64,000 bases of DNA from Comamonadaceae bacterium (GTDB lineage: Bacteria > Pseudomonadota > Gammaproteobacteria > Burkholderiales > Burkholderiaceae_C), in assembly GCA_947375135.1 (NCBI GenBank), contig CANCER010000010.1, positions 53,319-117,318 on the forward strand, written 5' to 3'. The notes under the pieces are model-generated. The model made no database searches. It was given only the letters and a program-made list of their open reading frames with translations, and was not told where the DNA came from. The translations under genes were made by a program, and so were the position numbers. Shown here in pieces: positions 1 to 12,764 of this stretch; within the stretch, counting starts at the first letter, position 1, and each line of letters begins with the position of its first letter.

Positions 1-798
1 GCTGGCGGCACTGCCCGCCACGCGTTGCGCACTTTGCAGCGCATCGCGGCCCAGCGTGGGGTGGCGCTTCATCAATTCGTATTCTTCTGCCGTGTATTTC
101 CCGGCCTTGAGCAAAATGCGGTCCGGAATGCCGACCTTGCCAATGTCATGCAGGGGCGCACAGCGGTACAGCACGTTGACCACCTCGTCGTTCAGGTAAT
201 CCGCATAGCCGGGCTTGGACTGCATGTGCTGGGCCAGCACGCGCACATAGTTCTGGGTGCGGCGCAAATGGTTTCCGGTGTCGGTGTCCCGCGTTTCTGA
301 CAAGGAGGCCATGGCCAGAATGGTGACGTCCTGCATGGCGGTGAGCTGCTTGGCACGTTTGCTGACCTCGAACTCCAGGTACTCGTTGTTCACCCGCATG
401 GCGCGTACAGAGTTGGCTTCCGACAGATGGGCCCGCACGCGTGACAGCAGGATGCCGGGCCGGATGGGCCGCGTGATGTAGTCCACCGCCCCCAGGCTCA
501 GCCCGAGTTCTTCGTTTTCGGTGTCGGTCTGGCTGGTCAGAAAGATCACCGGGATGTGTTGGGTCATGCTGTCGGCCTTGAGCCGGCGGCAGACCTCGTA
601 ACCATCGGTGACGGGCATCATCACGTCCAGCAGGATCAGATCCGGCTGTTCGTTTTGCGCCAGCTCCAGGGCACGTTCTGCATCCTTGGCCACCTTGACT
701 TGGTAATGGTCCCGCAACAGGCCCGCCACCAGGGACAGGTTGGTGATTTCGTCATCCACGACCAGGATGCTGTTCTTGACCGGAAAAAATGTGTCCAT
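1..798 (-). CDS. HD-GYP response regulator (3' end outside window)
   Basis: Partial gene; the 3' end runs off the left edge of the window. Translation begins MDTFFPVKNSILVVDDE, a receiver domain with the acidic pair VDDE and phospho-acceptor motif LILLDVMMPVTDGYE within about the first 125 residues. An HD domain follows, with RCAPLHDIGKVGIPDR near residues 210-225; the GYP half lies beyond the window. HD-GYP proteins of this layout (RpfG family) hydrolyse cyclic di-GMP in the cytoplasm under control of a partner kinase. The gene starts 7 bases after the hybrid histidine kinase stop, which is the likely phosphodonor. Family call is firm; activity cannot be judged without the GYP segment. Confidence 0.9.
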   Translation of the reverse strand, partial: MDTFFPVKNSILVVDDEITNLSLVAGLLRDHYQVKVAKDAERALELAQNEQPDLILLDVMMPVTDGYEVCRRLKADSMTQHIPVIFLTSQTDTENEELGLSLGAVDYITRPIRPGILLSRVRAHLSEANSVRAMRVNNEYLEFEVSKRAKQLTAMQDVTILAMASLSETRDTDTGNHLRRTQNYVRVLAQHMQSKPGYADYLNDEVVNVLYRCAPLHDIGKVGIPDRILLKAGKYTAEEYELMKRHPTLGRDALQSAQRVAGSAAS

Positions 799-805
799 GG
801 TTTTT

Positions 806-4408
<3,603 letters not shown>

Positions 4409-6592
4409 TCAGCGGTCCCGCACCAGCTGCAACAGGCCTTCGGCCGAGACCGGCCGCCCGGCATAAAAGCCCTGGATCACGCGGCAACCTTGCTCAGCCA
4501 GCACCCGGGCCTGTGCTTCGGTTTCCACCCCCTGGGCGATGACCTCAATTCCCATGGCCTGCCCGATGGCAACCATGCAGTTGCTGATGGCGCGGGCATC
4601 GGCGCTGTGTTCCAGGTCCTGCACGCACTGGGGGTTGATCTTGAAGCTGCTGATGGTCAGAAAATTCAAGCGCGACAGGCTGGAGAAGGAGATGCCATAG
4701 TCGTCAATCGCAATACGCACCCCCAGCTCCTTCATGGACTGGATGTGCCGGGTGTCGCCCTCGACAAAGGCCATGGCTTGGGCCTCGCTGATCTCCATCT
4801 CCAGCAGTTGGGGATCCAGCTGGTTGTCTTCCAGTGCCTTCTTGACGCAGCCCACGAAGTCCGGATCACGCAGTTGGCGCAAGGACACGTTCAGCGACAG
4901 CGTGATTTCCAGCATGCCCTGTTCGCGCCAGATGCGCATCTGTCGACAGCCCTGCGTCACGGCCCAATTGCCCAAGGGCACGATGGCGCCACTGCGTTCG
5001 GCCAGGGAGATGAATAGCGCGGGATCCACCTCGCCGGCCAGCGGATGCGTCCAGCGCATCAGGGCCTCGCAGCCGCGCACGGTGCGCGCGGCGTCGCTGC
5101 GAAGCTGTGGCTGGTAGACCAGGCAGATCTGCTGGCGCTCCAGTGCCAGCCAGAGGTCGCGCTCCAGATTCGGCTTGTCACTCTCGTCCATGCCGACGTC
5201 GTAACGGCAAAAGGGAAGGCCAAAGCGCTTGGCACTGTACATGGCAGCATCGGCATGCTGGAGCAGGGTCACCATGTCCTCACCATCGCGCATGTACTCT
5301 GCGCAGCCGATGCTGGCACCCACCGTGAGCGAGCGCTCTTTGATGAACATGGCCGGCTTGAGCGCCAGTTGCAAGCGCGCCCCAACGGCCTCCACCTGCT
5401 GCACATGCTTGGCGCCGCTGAGCACCACCACAAACTCATCCCCCCCGACCCGGGCCAGCAGGTGGCTGTGGGGCAGCGCTTTGCGCATGCGCGACGCGAC
5501 TTCCTGCAACACCAGATCCCCGACTTCGTGGCCCAATTCGTCGTTGATCGGCTTGAAACGGTTCAAATCAATAAAGAGCAGGGCCAGCGCATGGTGGGAA
5601 CCCACGGCTTCGGCAAAAAACCGTTCCAGGTGTTCGATCATCATCCGCCGGTTGGGCAGGCCGGTCAGCGGGTCGGAATAGGCCAAGGCCTCCAGGCGCT
5701 TACTGGACGGTCCGGTGTGCGACATATCCGCCATGGTCGATATATAGGACACGACTTGGCCTTCCACGTTTTCGACCATGGTGACGGTCTGCCACAGCAG
5801 GAAGACCTGGCCGCCTTTGCGGCGGTTGAAAATGGTGCCGCTCCAGCGACCGGTGTCCAACAATTCCAGCCAGAAATCGTGATAAAAGTCAGCGTCATGC
5901 CGTCCCGAACTGAGCATGCGCGGATTTTTTCCGACCAGTTCCGCCTCCGCGTAACCGGTCATGCGGCAACAACCGCTGTTGACGGAAGAGATGGTGCCAA
6001 AGGGATTGGCCACCATCACCCCGTGTTCAGGGTCTACCTGGTGGGCAAAGGCACTTTGCGCCTGCAGCAGGCTGCCCTCGCCCGGTGAAGCGGGCGTCAA
6101 AAACCAGTAAACCTCGACCTTGTCGCCTTGCCTGATTTGCATCAGCAAGGCGTCCCATACCGCGTCTTGCTGCGACGGCAATGGCCCGGCCATTTCCAAG
6201 CGGCATTGCACTGCATGGGCCGAAGACTGCTGCGCGGCCACCCGCTTTGCCAGGGCCTCCATCAGACCCTCTTGCGGCGGGCGCACCAGTTGGGCCACGT
6301 TGCGGCCCACCAAAGCGCCCATCTGCCGGGCAAATTGCCAGTGCAACTGGCTGCTGGCGTGGGTGATGAGGCCGGTCGCGTCGCTCACCCAGTACATGGG
6401 CGAGGCCCGCATCAGCAGATGGGGCAGCAGATCGGCACTGGGCACTTCCTGTCCCATCGACTGAAGAATCATCTGGTGGTGCTGTTGCAGGCGGTTGTGC
6501 TCACGCATCAACGCCTCCATGTCCTGCGCGTAACGGAAAAGTTGTTCGGTCACGGTGCCCCCACCCCTTGCGGGCAGGGTCGGCGTACTCAT
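4409..6592 (-). CDS. PAS-PAS-GGDEF-EAL cyclic di-GMP protein
   Basis: 727 residues using the ATG at 6592, which overlaps the upstream receiver gene stop as ATGA; a GTG 21 bases further upstream is less likely. Two PAS-like segments (about 60-165 and 180-300) precede a GGDEF domain with intact VGGDEF near 381-385 and an EAL domain (CEALMRW near 508-514). No RxxD I-site is seen before GGDEF. EAL residues are mixed: the Asn of LSLNVS, the Glu pair of EMEISE and DDYG are present, but AEGVE reads IAQGVE, so the glutamate equivalent to RocR E352 is glutamine (residue 687), and KID reads KIN. The protein is therefore probably a diguanylate cyclase with a weak or receptor-type EAL domain. It acts in the same operon as the receiver and kinase genes. 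Confidence 0.92.
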   Translation of the reverse strand: MSTPTLPARGGGTVTEQLFRYAQDMEALMREHNRLQQHHQMILQSMGQEVPSADLLPHLLMRASPMYWVSDATGLITHASSQLHWQFARQMGALVGRNVAQLVRPPQEGLMEALAKRVAAQQSSAHAVQCRLEMAGPLPSQQDAVWDALLMQIRQGDKVEVYWFLTPASPGEGSLLQAQSAFAHQVDPEHGVMVANPFGTISSVNSGCCRMTGYAEAELVGKNPRMLSSGRHDADFYHDFWLELLDTGRWSGTIFNRRKGGQVFLLWQTVTMVENVEGQVVSYISTMADMSHTGPSSKRLEALAYSDPLTGLPNRRMMIEHLERFFAEAVGSHHALALLFIDLNRFKPINDELGHEVGDLVLQEVASRMRKALPHSHLLARVGGDEFVVVLSGAKHVQQVEAVGARLQLALKPAMFIKERSLTVGASIGCAEYMRDGEDMVTLLQHADAAMYSAKRFGLPFCRYDVGMDESDKPNLERDLWLALERQQICLVYQPQLRSDAARTVRGCEALMRWTHPLAGEVDPALFISLAERSGAIVPLGNWAVTQGCRQMRIWREQGMLEITLSLNVSLRQLRDPDFVGCVKKALEDNQLDPQLLEMEISEAQAMAFVEGDTRHIQSMKELGVRIAIDDYGISFSSLSRLNFLTISSFKINPQCVQDLEHSADARAISNCMVAIGQAMGIEVIAQGVETEAQARVLAEQGCRVIQGFYAGRPVSAEGLLQLVRDR

Positions 6593-6951
6593 TTCAGGCG
6601 CTCGCGCAACCACGTCACGACTTGCAGGGGGCTGAAAGGCTTGATGAAATAGGCATCGGCTCCACGCCGGTTGGCCTCGTCACGGTCCGCCTGCTGGCCG
6701 CGTGCAGTCAGCATGGCCACCAGAATTTCCTTGGTCTTTGCATTGGACTTGATGGCATCCAGCACCTGTAGACCATCGATTTCACCCGGCATCATGACGT
6801 CCAACAGCACCGCTACCGGATGGTATTTGCGAATGGCGTACAGAGCGGCCGTACCGTTGTCGGCCTCCACAATTTCATATTGCTTGCCTAAGGTGATACT
6901 GAGCAAACGCCGGATGTCCGCATGGTCGTCAACGATCAGGATGTAGTTCAT
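6589..6951 (-). CDS. Stand-alone response regulator receiver (CheY-like)
   Basis: 120 residues starting MNYILIVDDHADIR; an in-frame ATG 18 bases upstream (6969) is possible, but the MNYILIVDD start places the first beta strand normally. A single receiver domain with acidic VDD, phospho-acceptor Asp in VAVLLDVMMPGEIDG, and conserved Thr and Lys in AMLTARG and FIKPF. There is no output domain, so it acts by protein contact, probably in the phosphorelay of the downstream hybrid kinase. It is the first gene of the leftward signalling operon and its stop overlaps the GGDEF-EAL start. The 258 bases upstream, to the groES promoter, hold no gene and are AT-rich around 7071-7150, a likely promoter zone for this operon. 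Confidence 0.9.
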   Translation of the reverse strand: MNYILIVDDHADIRRLLSITLGKQYEIVEADNGTAALYAIRKYHPVAVLLDVMMPGEIDGLQVLDAIKSNAKTKEILVAMLTARGQQADRDEANRRGADAYFIKPFSPLQVVTWLRERLK

Positions 6952-7209
6952 GGTGAGGCTCTGTAACATCTAACGGACGCCGAGACGACCCGGTTGGGCG
7001 CCGCCCGCTCGGCAAGCAACAACACGTTCGGCTTCCCGTACGGCAATGCCTCCTGATCCCCTCTCCCAAGAATAAAGCAGCACGAATAGTATTTCATTAA
7101 ATTAAATGCATTTTTATCAAATTAAGGTTTTTACTACCCTTTTTTTGTCCACCCCCCAACAATCCCACACCACATCACATCACATTACAGCAGTTCCAAA
7201 GGCAAGTCC

Positions 7210-7237
7210 TTGAAGTTCGCAAAAATGGCCTTATCAT
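7210..7237 (+). promoter_or_regulatory. groESL promoter (sigma70-like, possibly also sigma32)
   Basis: TTGAAG at 7210-7215 and TATCAT at 7232-7237, with a 16-base spacer, form a reasonable sigma70 promoter whose -10 abuts the CIRCE operator. The same CTTGAAG block resembles a heat-shock sigma32 -35 element, but the matching CCCCAT-type -10 is poor. The transcription start would fall inside CIRCE, which is the arrangement expected for HrcA repression. Confidence 0.6.
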
Positions 7238-7263
7238 TAGCACTCAAGTCAGGCGAGTGCTAA
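7237..7263 (+). promoter_or_regulatory. CIRCE operator (HrcA site)
   Basis: TTAGCACTC-N9-GAGTGCTAA, an exact match to the CIRCE consensus, 87 bases before groES. CIRCE is the binding site of the heat-shock repressor HrcA, whose folding depends on GroEL. Its presence predicts an hrcA gene elsewhere in this genome; none is in the window. Confidence 0.97.
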
Positions 7264-7350
7264 CATTGCTACCTGAAGTTTTGCGAGTGCCAGCCGATTG
7301 TGGTCGGCACTTTGTTTTTTTACCCTGTTCCGAAATCAAGGAGATTCCTC

Positions 7351-7641
7351 ATGAACCTGCGTCCTCTGGCCGACCGCGTGATTGTTAAGCGCATTGAAAG
7401 CGAAACCAAAACAGCCTCCGGCATCGTCATCCCTGACAACGCCGCTGAAAAGCCTGACCAAGGCGAAGTTCTGGCCGTCGGCCCCGGCAAGCGCAACGAC
7501 AAGGGCGAACTCGCCGCTCTGACCGTCAAGGTGGGCGATCGCGTTTTGTTCGGCAAGTACAGCGGCCAAACCGTCAAGGTTGCCGGTGACGAGCTGTTGG
7601 TCATGAAAGAAGACGACCTGTTTGCTGTTGTCGAGAAGTAA
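7351..7641 (+). CDS. groES: Co-chaperonin GroES
   Basis: 96 residues starting [12 protein letters not shown], with AAGGAG centred about 10 bases before the ATG; an upstream in-frame start at 7300 would add a non-conserved tail. The sequence has the 10-kDa chaperonin features: the mobile loop around [18 protein letters not shown], then GEVLAVGPG, and the C-terminal [10 protein letters not shown]. GroES forms the seven-fold lid of the GroEL folding chamber. It is first in a two-gene operon with groEL 55 bases downstream, controlled by CIRCE. Confidence 0.98.
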   Translation: MNLRPLADRVIVKRIESETKTASGIVIPDNAAEKPDQGEVLAVGPGKRNDKGELAALTVKVGDRVLFGKYSGQTVKVAGDELLVMKEDDLFAVVEK

Positions 7642-7678
7642 TTTCTCCACGCAAACCAAGTCACTTTTTAATTTTTAA

Positions 7679-9349
<1,671 letters not shown>

Positions 9350-9361
9350 GCTCGCCTTGCC

Positions 9362-9441
9362 TGAGGCTCCAGGCCGTCGTTGCAAGGGCTTGCCGTAGCG
9401 CTGCTACTGTCTGCGCCCTTGCGCCTAGGCCTGGAACCTCA
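9362..9441. repeat. 80-nt nested inverted repeat after groEL
   Basis: Three nested stems share one axis: TGAGG/CCTCA with TCCAGGCC/GGCCTGGA (9362-9375 with 9428-9441), GCAAGGGC/GCCCTTGC (9382-9389 with 9415-9422) and an apical GTAGC-GCT-GCTAC (9395-9407). No poly-T follows directly, so it is not a simple terminator. It could be an mRNA 3'-end stabiliser or one copy of a dispersed palindromic element; no second copy was seen in this window. Confidence 0.75.
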
Positions 9442-9480
9442 TGCTGCGTTGTAGTGGAGCTTCTTCACTTCAGCAAAAAA

Positions 9481-9519
9481 CAAAACCCCGCAGGGCTTGC
9501 CTTGCGGGGTTTTGTTTTT
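9481..9519 (+). terminator. Rho-independent terminator of groESL
   Basis: A 12-bp stem CAAAACCCCGCA / TGCGGGGTTTTG with a 10-base loop, followed by TTTTT. The A-rich left flank makes it likely to work in both directions, which would also insulate the leftward toxin gene ending at 9545. Confidence 0.9.
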
Positions 9520-9544
9520 GTGGGAGGACTCTTAACTCCGTTGC

Positions 9545-9862
9545 TCAGTGGTAATCGTCTTCGCGTTGGTGGCGGATGGCGCCGATGATCACGGTCTGGC
9601 TGTCCGCGATGTCGAACAGGGCCACGTAGCCTGCACTTGCAAATGGGATGACCAGTTCACGCACAAAAGGACTGTTGCCGGATTTGCGGCAGGCAAAGGG
9701 AAAAGATTGCAGAAAGGCAATGCCATTCTTGATCGCTTGCAGCGCTCGGTCTGGAATACCCAGGTCACCGGTTTCACTGTCCATCTCACGCTGCAGCGCG
9801 AAGTCAAACAGGCGCTCCAGGTCTTCTGCAGCAGCCGGACTGAATACGACGCTGTACTTCAT
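9545..9862 (-). CDS. RelE/ParE superfamily toxin
   Basis: 105 residues. It starts MKYSVVFSPAAAEDLERLFDFA, typical of ParE/RelE toxins (an initial beta strand, then an A-x-x-D-L helix), and has SGNSPFVRELVIPF and YVALFDI in the C-terminal sheet. The ATG overlaps the antitoxin stop by four bases, so translation is probably coupled. ParE members poison DNA gyrase and RelE members cleave mRNA on the ribosome; the sequence does not say which. It ends just beyond the groESL terminator. Family call is firm, target unknown. Confidence 0.85.
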   Translation of the reverse strand: MKYSVVFSPAAAEDLERLFDFALQREMDSETGDLGIPDRALQAIKNGIAFLQSFPFACRKSGNSPFVRELVIPFASAGYVALFDIADSQTVIIGAIRHQREDDYH

Positions 9863-10140
9863 CGTGCGCGTTGTGCCTTGGCCTGCCTTGCAACGCGCAA
9901 TTTGGCTTCCAGTTTGGCGATCACCAGGTCGGCGGGAATTCCGGTGCCGCTTCGTTGGGTCTCTTCAATGGCAGCGATTCCCCGCCGAACAAATTCCGCC
10001 TGGTTCTTGCGCCTGGTGACCGACTCACGGATGGCACTCTCAACGAACACCGACAGCGATTCGCCCGGGGCCAGTACGCCTTCCAGCTCGGCTCTGAACT
10101 CGGGTGCTACTCGAATGGGAGGGATGGTGGCGGTTTTCAT
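9859..10140 (-). CDS. Antitoxin of the RelE/ParE pair
   Basis: 93 residues from MKTATIPPIRVAPEFRAELE; a longer reading to 10203 adds an unconserved N-terminus. The N-terminal part looks like a ribbon-helix-helix DNA-binding segment with the ESLSVFVESAIRESV helix, and the C-terminal third is a charged helix likely to wrap the toxin. A perfect 6-bp inverted repeat lies 12 bases upstream of the start, as expected for autoregulation. The antitoxin precedes the toxin and overlaps it by ATGA, the usual type II order. Confidence 0.8.
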   Translation of the reverse strand: MKTATIPPIRVAPEFRAELEGVLAPGESLSVFVESAIRESVTRRKNQAEFVRRGIAAIEETQRSGTGIPADLVIAKLEAKLRVARQAKAQRAR

Positions 10141-10151
10141 ATCTAAATAGT

Positions 10152-10165
10152 ATCGCAAATGCGAT
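10152..10165. promoter_or_regulatory. Candidate operator of the 9.5-kb toxin-antitoxin pair
   Basis: ATCGCA-AA-TGCGAT, a perfect inverted repeat 11 bases upstream of the antitoxin ATG. Ribbon-helix-helix antitoxins commonly bind such palindromes to repress their own operon. Assignment is by position only. Confidence 0.55.
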
Positions 10166-10259
10166 GCAAATAAAAACAGATGTGCGGGTGCCACGCTCTG
10201 CAATCAACCGCTCCGCCACTGACATGGGACGACAAGGATCGAATCTGCCCCGGATCCGC

Positions 10260-10898
10260 TTACAGCTTGTTCAGGTCCAGCTGCTTGCGCGCGGTGAGCG
10301 CGGCCTCGCGCACAAAGCAGCTTTCCTCATGGTCGTTCACCAGGCCCATGGCCTGCATGAAGGCGTACATGGTGGTGGGGCCTACGAACTTCCAGCCGCG
10401 TTTTTTCAGGTCTTTGGACAGGGCCAGGGACTCGGCGCTTTGCGTCATGGCACGCAGAGTTTCGCGGGTGATGTGCTTCGGGCGTGACGCGGCCGATGGC
10501 TCGAACTTCCAGAAGTAGGCCGCCAGGGAGCTTTCGGACTCCAGCAGCTTTTCGGCGCAGCGCGCGTTGTTGATGGCGGCCTCGATCTTGCCGCGGTGGC
10601 GGATGATGCCGGCATCCAGCACCAGACGCTCGATGTCCTGGTCGCCAAAGCGCGCGACTTGGGTCCAGTCGAAGTTGGCAAAACCGGCGCGAAAGTTCTC
10701 GCGCTTTTTGAGAATGGTGATCCAGCTCAGGCCCGCCTGGAAACCCTCCAGGCAAATCTTTTCGAACAGACGCCGGTCGTCCACCACCGGGAAACCCCAT
10801 TCACTGTCGTGGTAGTCGCGGTAGAGCTGCGAGCCATCGACCCAGAAGCAGCGTGCCGGTTCCGATGCAGGTTCTATTGCAGCTTGTTTGTTTGTCAT
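10260..10898 (-). CDS. tag: DNA-3-methyladenine glycosylase I
   Basis: 212 residues. Tag family signatures are present: CFWVDGSQLYRDYHDSEWG near the N-terminus (catalytic and zinc ligand region), LFEKICLEGFQAGLSWITIL, RENFRAGFANFD, and a C-terminal FVGPTTMYAFMQAMGLVNDH with the Cys after it. Tag excises 3-methyladenine from alkylated DNA. The ATG at 10898 overlaps the end of the HAD gene by four bases. It is the last gene of the tal-pgi-ycaQ-HAD-tag operon, which thus ends with two DNA-repair functions around a phosphatase. Confidence 0.93.
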   Translation of the reverse strand: MTNKQAAIEPASEPARCFWVDGSQLYRDYHDSEWGFPVVDDRRLFEKICLEGFQAGLSWITILKKRENFRAGFANFDWTQVARFGDQDIERLVLDAGIIRHRGKIEAAINNARCAEKLLESESSLAAYFWKFEPSAASRPKHITRETLRAMTQSAESLALSKDLKKRGWKFVGPTTMYAFMQAMGLVNDHEESCFVREAALTARKQLDLNKL

Positions 10899-11521
10899 AG
10901 GCTGAACTGGTGTCGCAAGGTGTCGGCCAAGGTGTGCGGCTCCGTCAGTTGGATACCCTGCCAGCCCAACGCGTTCGCCGCCTGCACATTGGCGTGCATG
11001 TCGTCGATGAAGACAATGCTATCCGGCTGCAACTGGTAGCGGGCTTGCAGCATTCGGTAAATGGCCGGATTGGGTTTGCTCAGCAAGACATCGCCGGAAA
11101 AAATGCCGCCGTCAAACTGCTGCAGAAACGCGTGCTTTTGCTCCAGCTCGCGTGCATAGGGGCGTGGCATGTTGGACAGGAAATACAAACCGCGTACGCC
11201 CTCACCTGCCTGGCGCTTGTCACGCAAAGACTGCAGCACCGCGACGGTCTCTGCTATGGGCTGCAGACATTCGCCGATGTTTTGCACCAGCGTTTGCACG
11301 GCATCGCGGTCCAGCGCCAACCGGCTGGACAGGCGCTGCACCACAGCTTCCATTTCCAGCAGGCCGCGGTCGTAGTCCTGCCAGTCTTCGTGGCTGAACA
11401 TGGCGTGTGCCAACTGTGTGGCTTCGGCCGGCGTGGCCGCGCGTTCCGGGAAAGCGTTGGCCACAATTTCTACCGGGCGCCAGGTGAACAGCACGGCACC
11501 AAAATCAAACACCACATTCAT
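10895..11521 (-). CDS. HAD-superfamily hydrolase, YihX-like
   Basis: 208 residues. Motif I is FDFGAVLF, with the nucleophile Asp6 but Gly in place of the usual second Asp, as in E. coli YihX (alpha-glucose-1-phosphatase, motif DLGNV). Motif II is FLSNMP, motif III the Lys of LLSKPNPAIY, and motif IV VFIDDMHANV. A helical cap lies between motifs I and II. It probably dephosphorylates a sugar phosphate, which suits an operon containing tal and pgi, but substrate range in this family is broad. It overlaps both neighbours by four bases. Confidence 0.8.
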   Translation of the reverse strand: MNVVFDFGAVLFTWRPVEIVANAFPERAATPAEATQLAHAMFSHEDWQDYDRGLLEMEAVVQRLSSRLALDRDAVQTLVQNIGECLQPIAETVAVLQSLRDKRQAGEGVRGLYFLSNMPRPYARELEQKHAFLQQFDGGIFSGDVLLSKPNPAIYRMLQARYQLQPDSIVFIDDMHANVQAANALGWQGIQLTEPHTLADTLRHQFSL

Positions 11522-12762
11522 GGTTCAAAACTTTCTTGAGCAACAGCGCGCAGTGCGCGCTTCAGGGCCGCCGCCAGTTTGGCGGGCCGGGTTGCACCGA
11601 TTGTCACCTCGGGCGTGCCATGCCAATGGGCGCAGCGCTGAATGGCCTGCGCCACCTCGGTGATCTGTGATGCGGTCCACGAGGCGCCCGCCTGCGCGTG
11701 CAAGGCCTTGACCTCGAACACGCCCCGGGCGCGGTGCGCCTTCGCGTCCAGGCGGCCTATCAGTTCGCCGCGGCACAGGAGGGGCAACACGAAGTAGCCG
11801 TGCACGCGTTTGGCCTCGGGTGTGTAGCACTCCAGCCGGTAGTCAAAATCGAACATCGCCAGCGCGCGTTCGCGGTCCCAGACGATGGGGTCAAACGGCG
11901 ACAGCAAGGCGGTGTGCGTGGCCTGCAGCGTGTGGGCCAACGCCTGCTGCAACAGGGCCGCCTGGCTGGCATGCACATAAGCCGGATTAGCCCAGCCTTG
12001 CACCGCCAGGCGCAACAAAACACCCTGCTCCACCAGCGCATGCAGATCGGCATCCTTCAGGCGGGGCTTGCTGCGGTAATAGTCGTGCACCCAGCGCGCT
12101 TGTGTGATGCCCAACGCGGCCACTGATTTTTCAATAAACCGTTGGCGCACTTGTTCAGGGGTCGCGACGTCCACGCAGGCAGCCAGTTGTGGTGCCACGC
12201 GTTCCGTCAGATCGTAGACCCGCTGAAACTTTTCGCGCCGCGCCACCATCAACTCGCCGGAGGCAAACAAGGCCTCCAGCCAGCGCTTCTCATCCTTCCA
12301 GCCCCACCAGGCCGAGGCGCCACCTTCCTTGCGTTCAAAGTCGGATGTTTTGACGGCACCTTTTTCGCGGATGTGCGCCAGCAACTGGTCCAGTTCGGCA
12401 CGCTGCTGATCGTGGGATTTCTGTGCGTTCGCCAAGCCCCAATGCACGCGCGCCTCGCGGTTAAACAGGCGATGCGCCAGCAAGTCTTCTATGGGCGCAA
12501 AGCAGGCCTCATGCGCCCAGGTTTCAAACAGCTCGCCATGGGTGAGTGCATCGTCCAGCCATTGCTGCGGATACGCGCCCAGGCGCGAGAACAGCACCAG
12601 GTAGGGGCTGCGCGCCACCACGTGGATGGTGTCAATCTGCAGCAGCCCCATGCGCGCGATGCACGCACGCAGCGCTGACCGTGTGGCGGCTTTGGCAGGC
12701 GCCTGCAACAGGCCCTGCGCTGCGAGTTGCAGACAGCGCGCCTGTTGCAGCGTCAGCTCCAT
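11518..12762 (-). CDS. YcaQ-like winged-helix DNA glycosylase
   Basis: 414 residues. It begins MELTLQQARCLQLAAQGL and has the LLQIDTIHVVARSPYLVLFSR segment, which contains the QxD signature of the YcaQ/AlkX family of glycosylases that unhook DNA interstrand crosslinks. The central and C-terminal parts (PFDPIVWDRERALAMFDFDYRLECY) match the family's winged-helix core. It starts two bases after the pgi stop and its end overlaps the HAD gene by ATGA. The family assignment is good; specificity for crosslinks is inherited from characterised members. Confidence 0.85.
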   Translation of the reverse strand: MELTLQQARCLQLAAQGLLQAPAKAATRSALRACIARMGLLQIDTIHVVARSPYLVLFSRLGAYPQQWLDDALTHGELFETWAHEACFAPIEDLLAHRLFNREARVHWGLANAQKSHDQQRAELDQLLAHIREKGAVKTSDFERKEGGASAWWGWKDEKRWLEALFASGELMVARREKFQRVYDLTERVAPQLAACVDVATPEQVRQRFIEKSVAALGITQARWVHDYYRSKPRLKDADLHALVEQGVLLRLAVQGWANPAYVHASQAALLQQALAHTLQATHTALLSPFDPIVWDRERALAMFDFDYRLECYTPEAKRVHGYFVLPLLCRGELIGRLDAKAHRARGVFEVKALHAQAGASWTASQITEVAQAIQRCAHWHGTPEVTIGATRPAKLAAALKRALRAVAQESFEP

Positions 12763-12764
12763 GC

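Noticed and set aside
10194..10250. A complete tRNA gene
   Set aside because: Only a D-arm-like stretch can be matched; no anticodon stem, T stem pairing or acceptor closure could be built.
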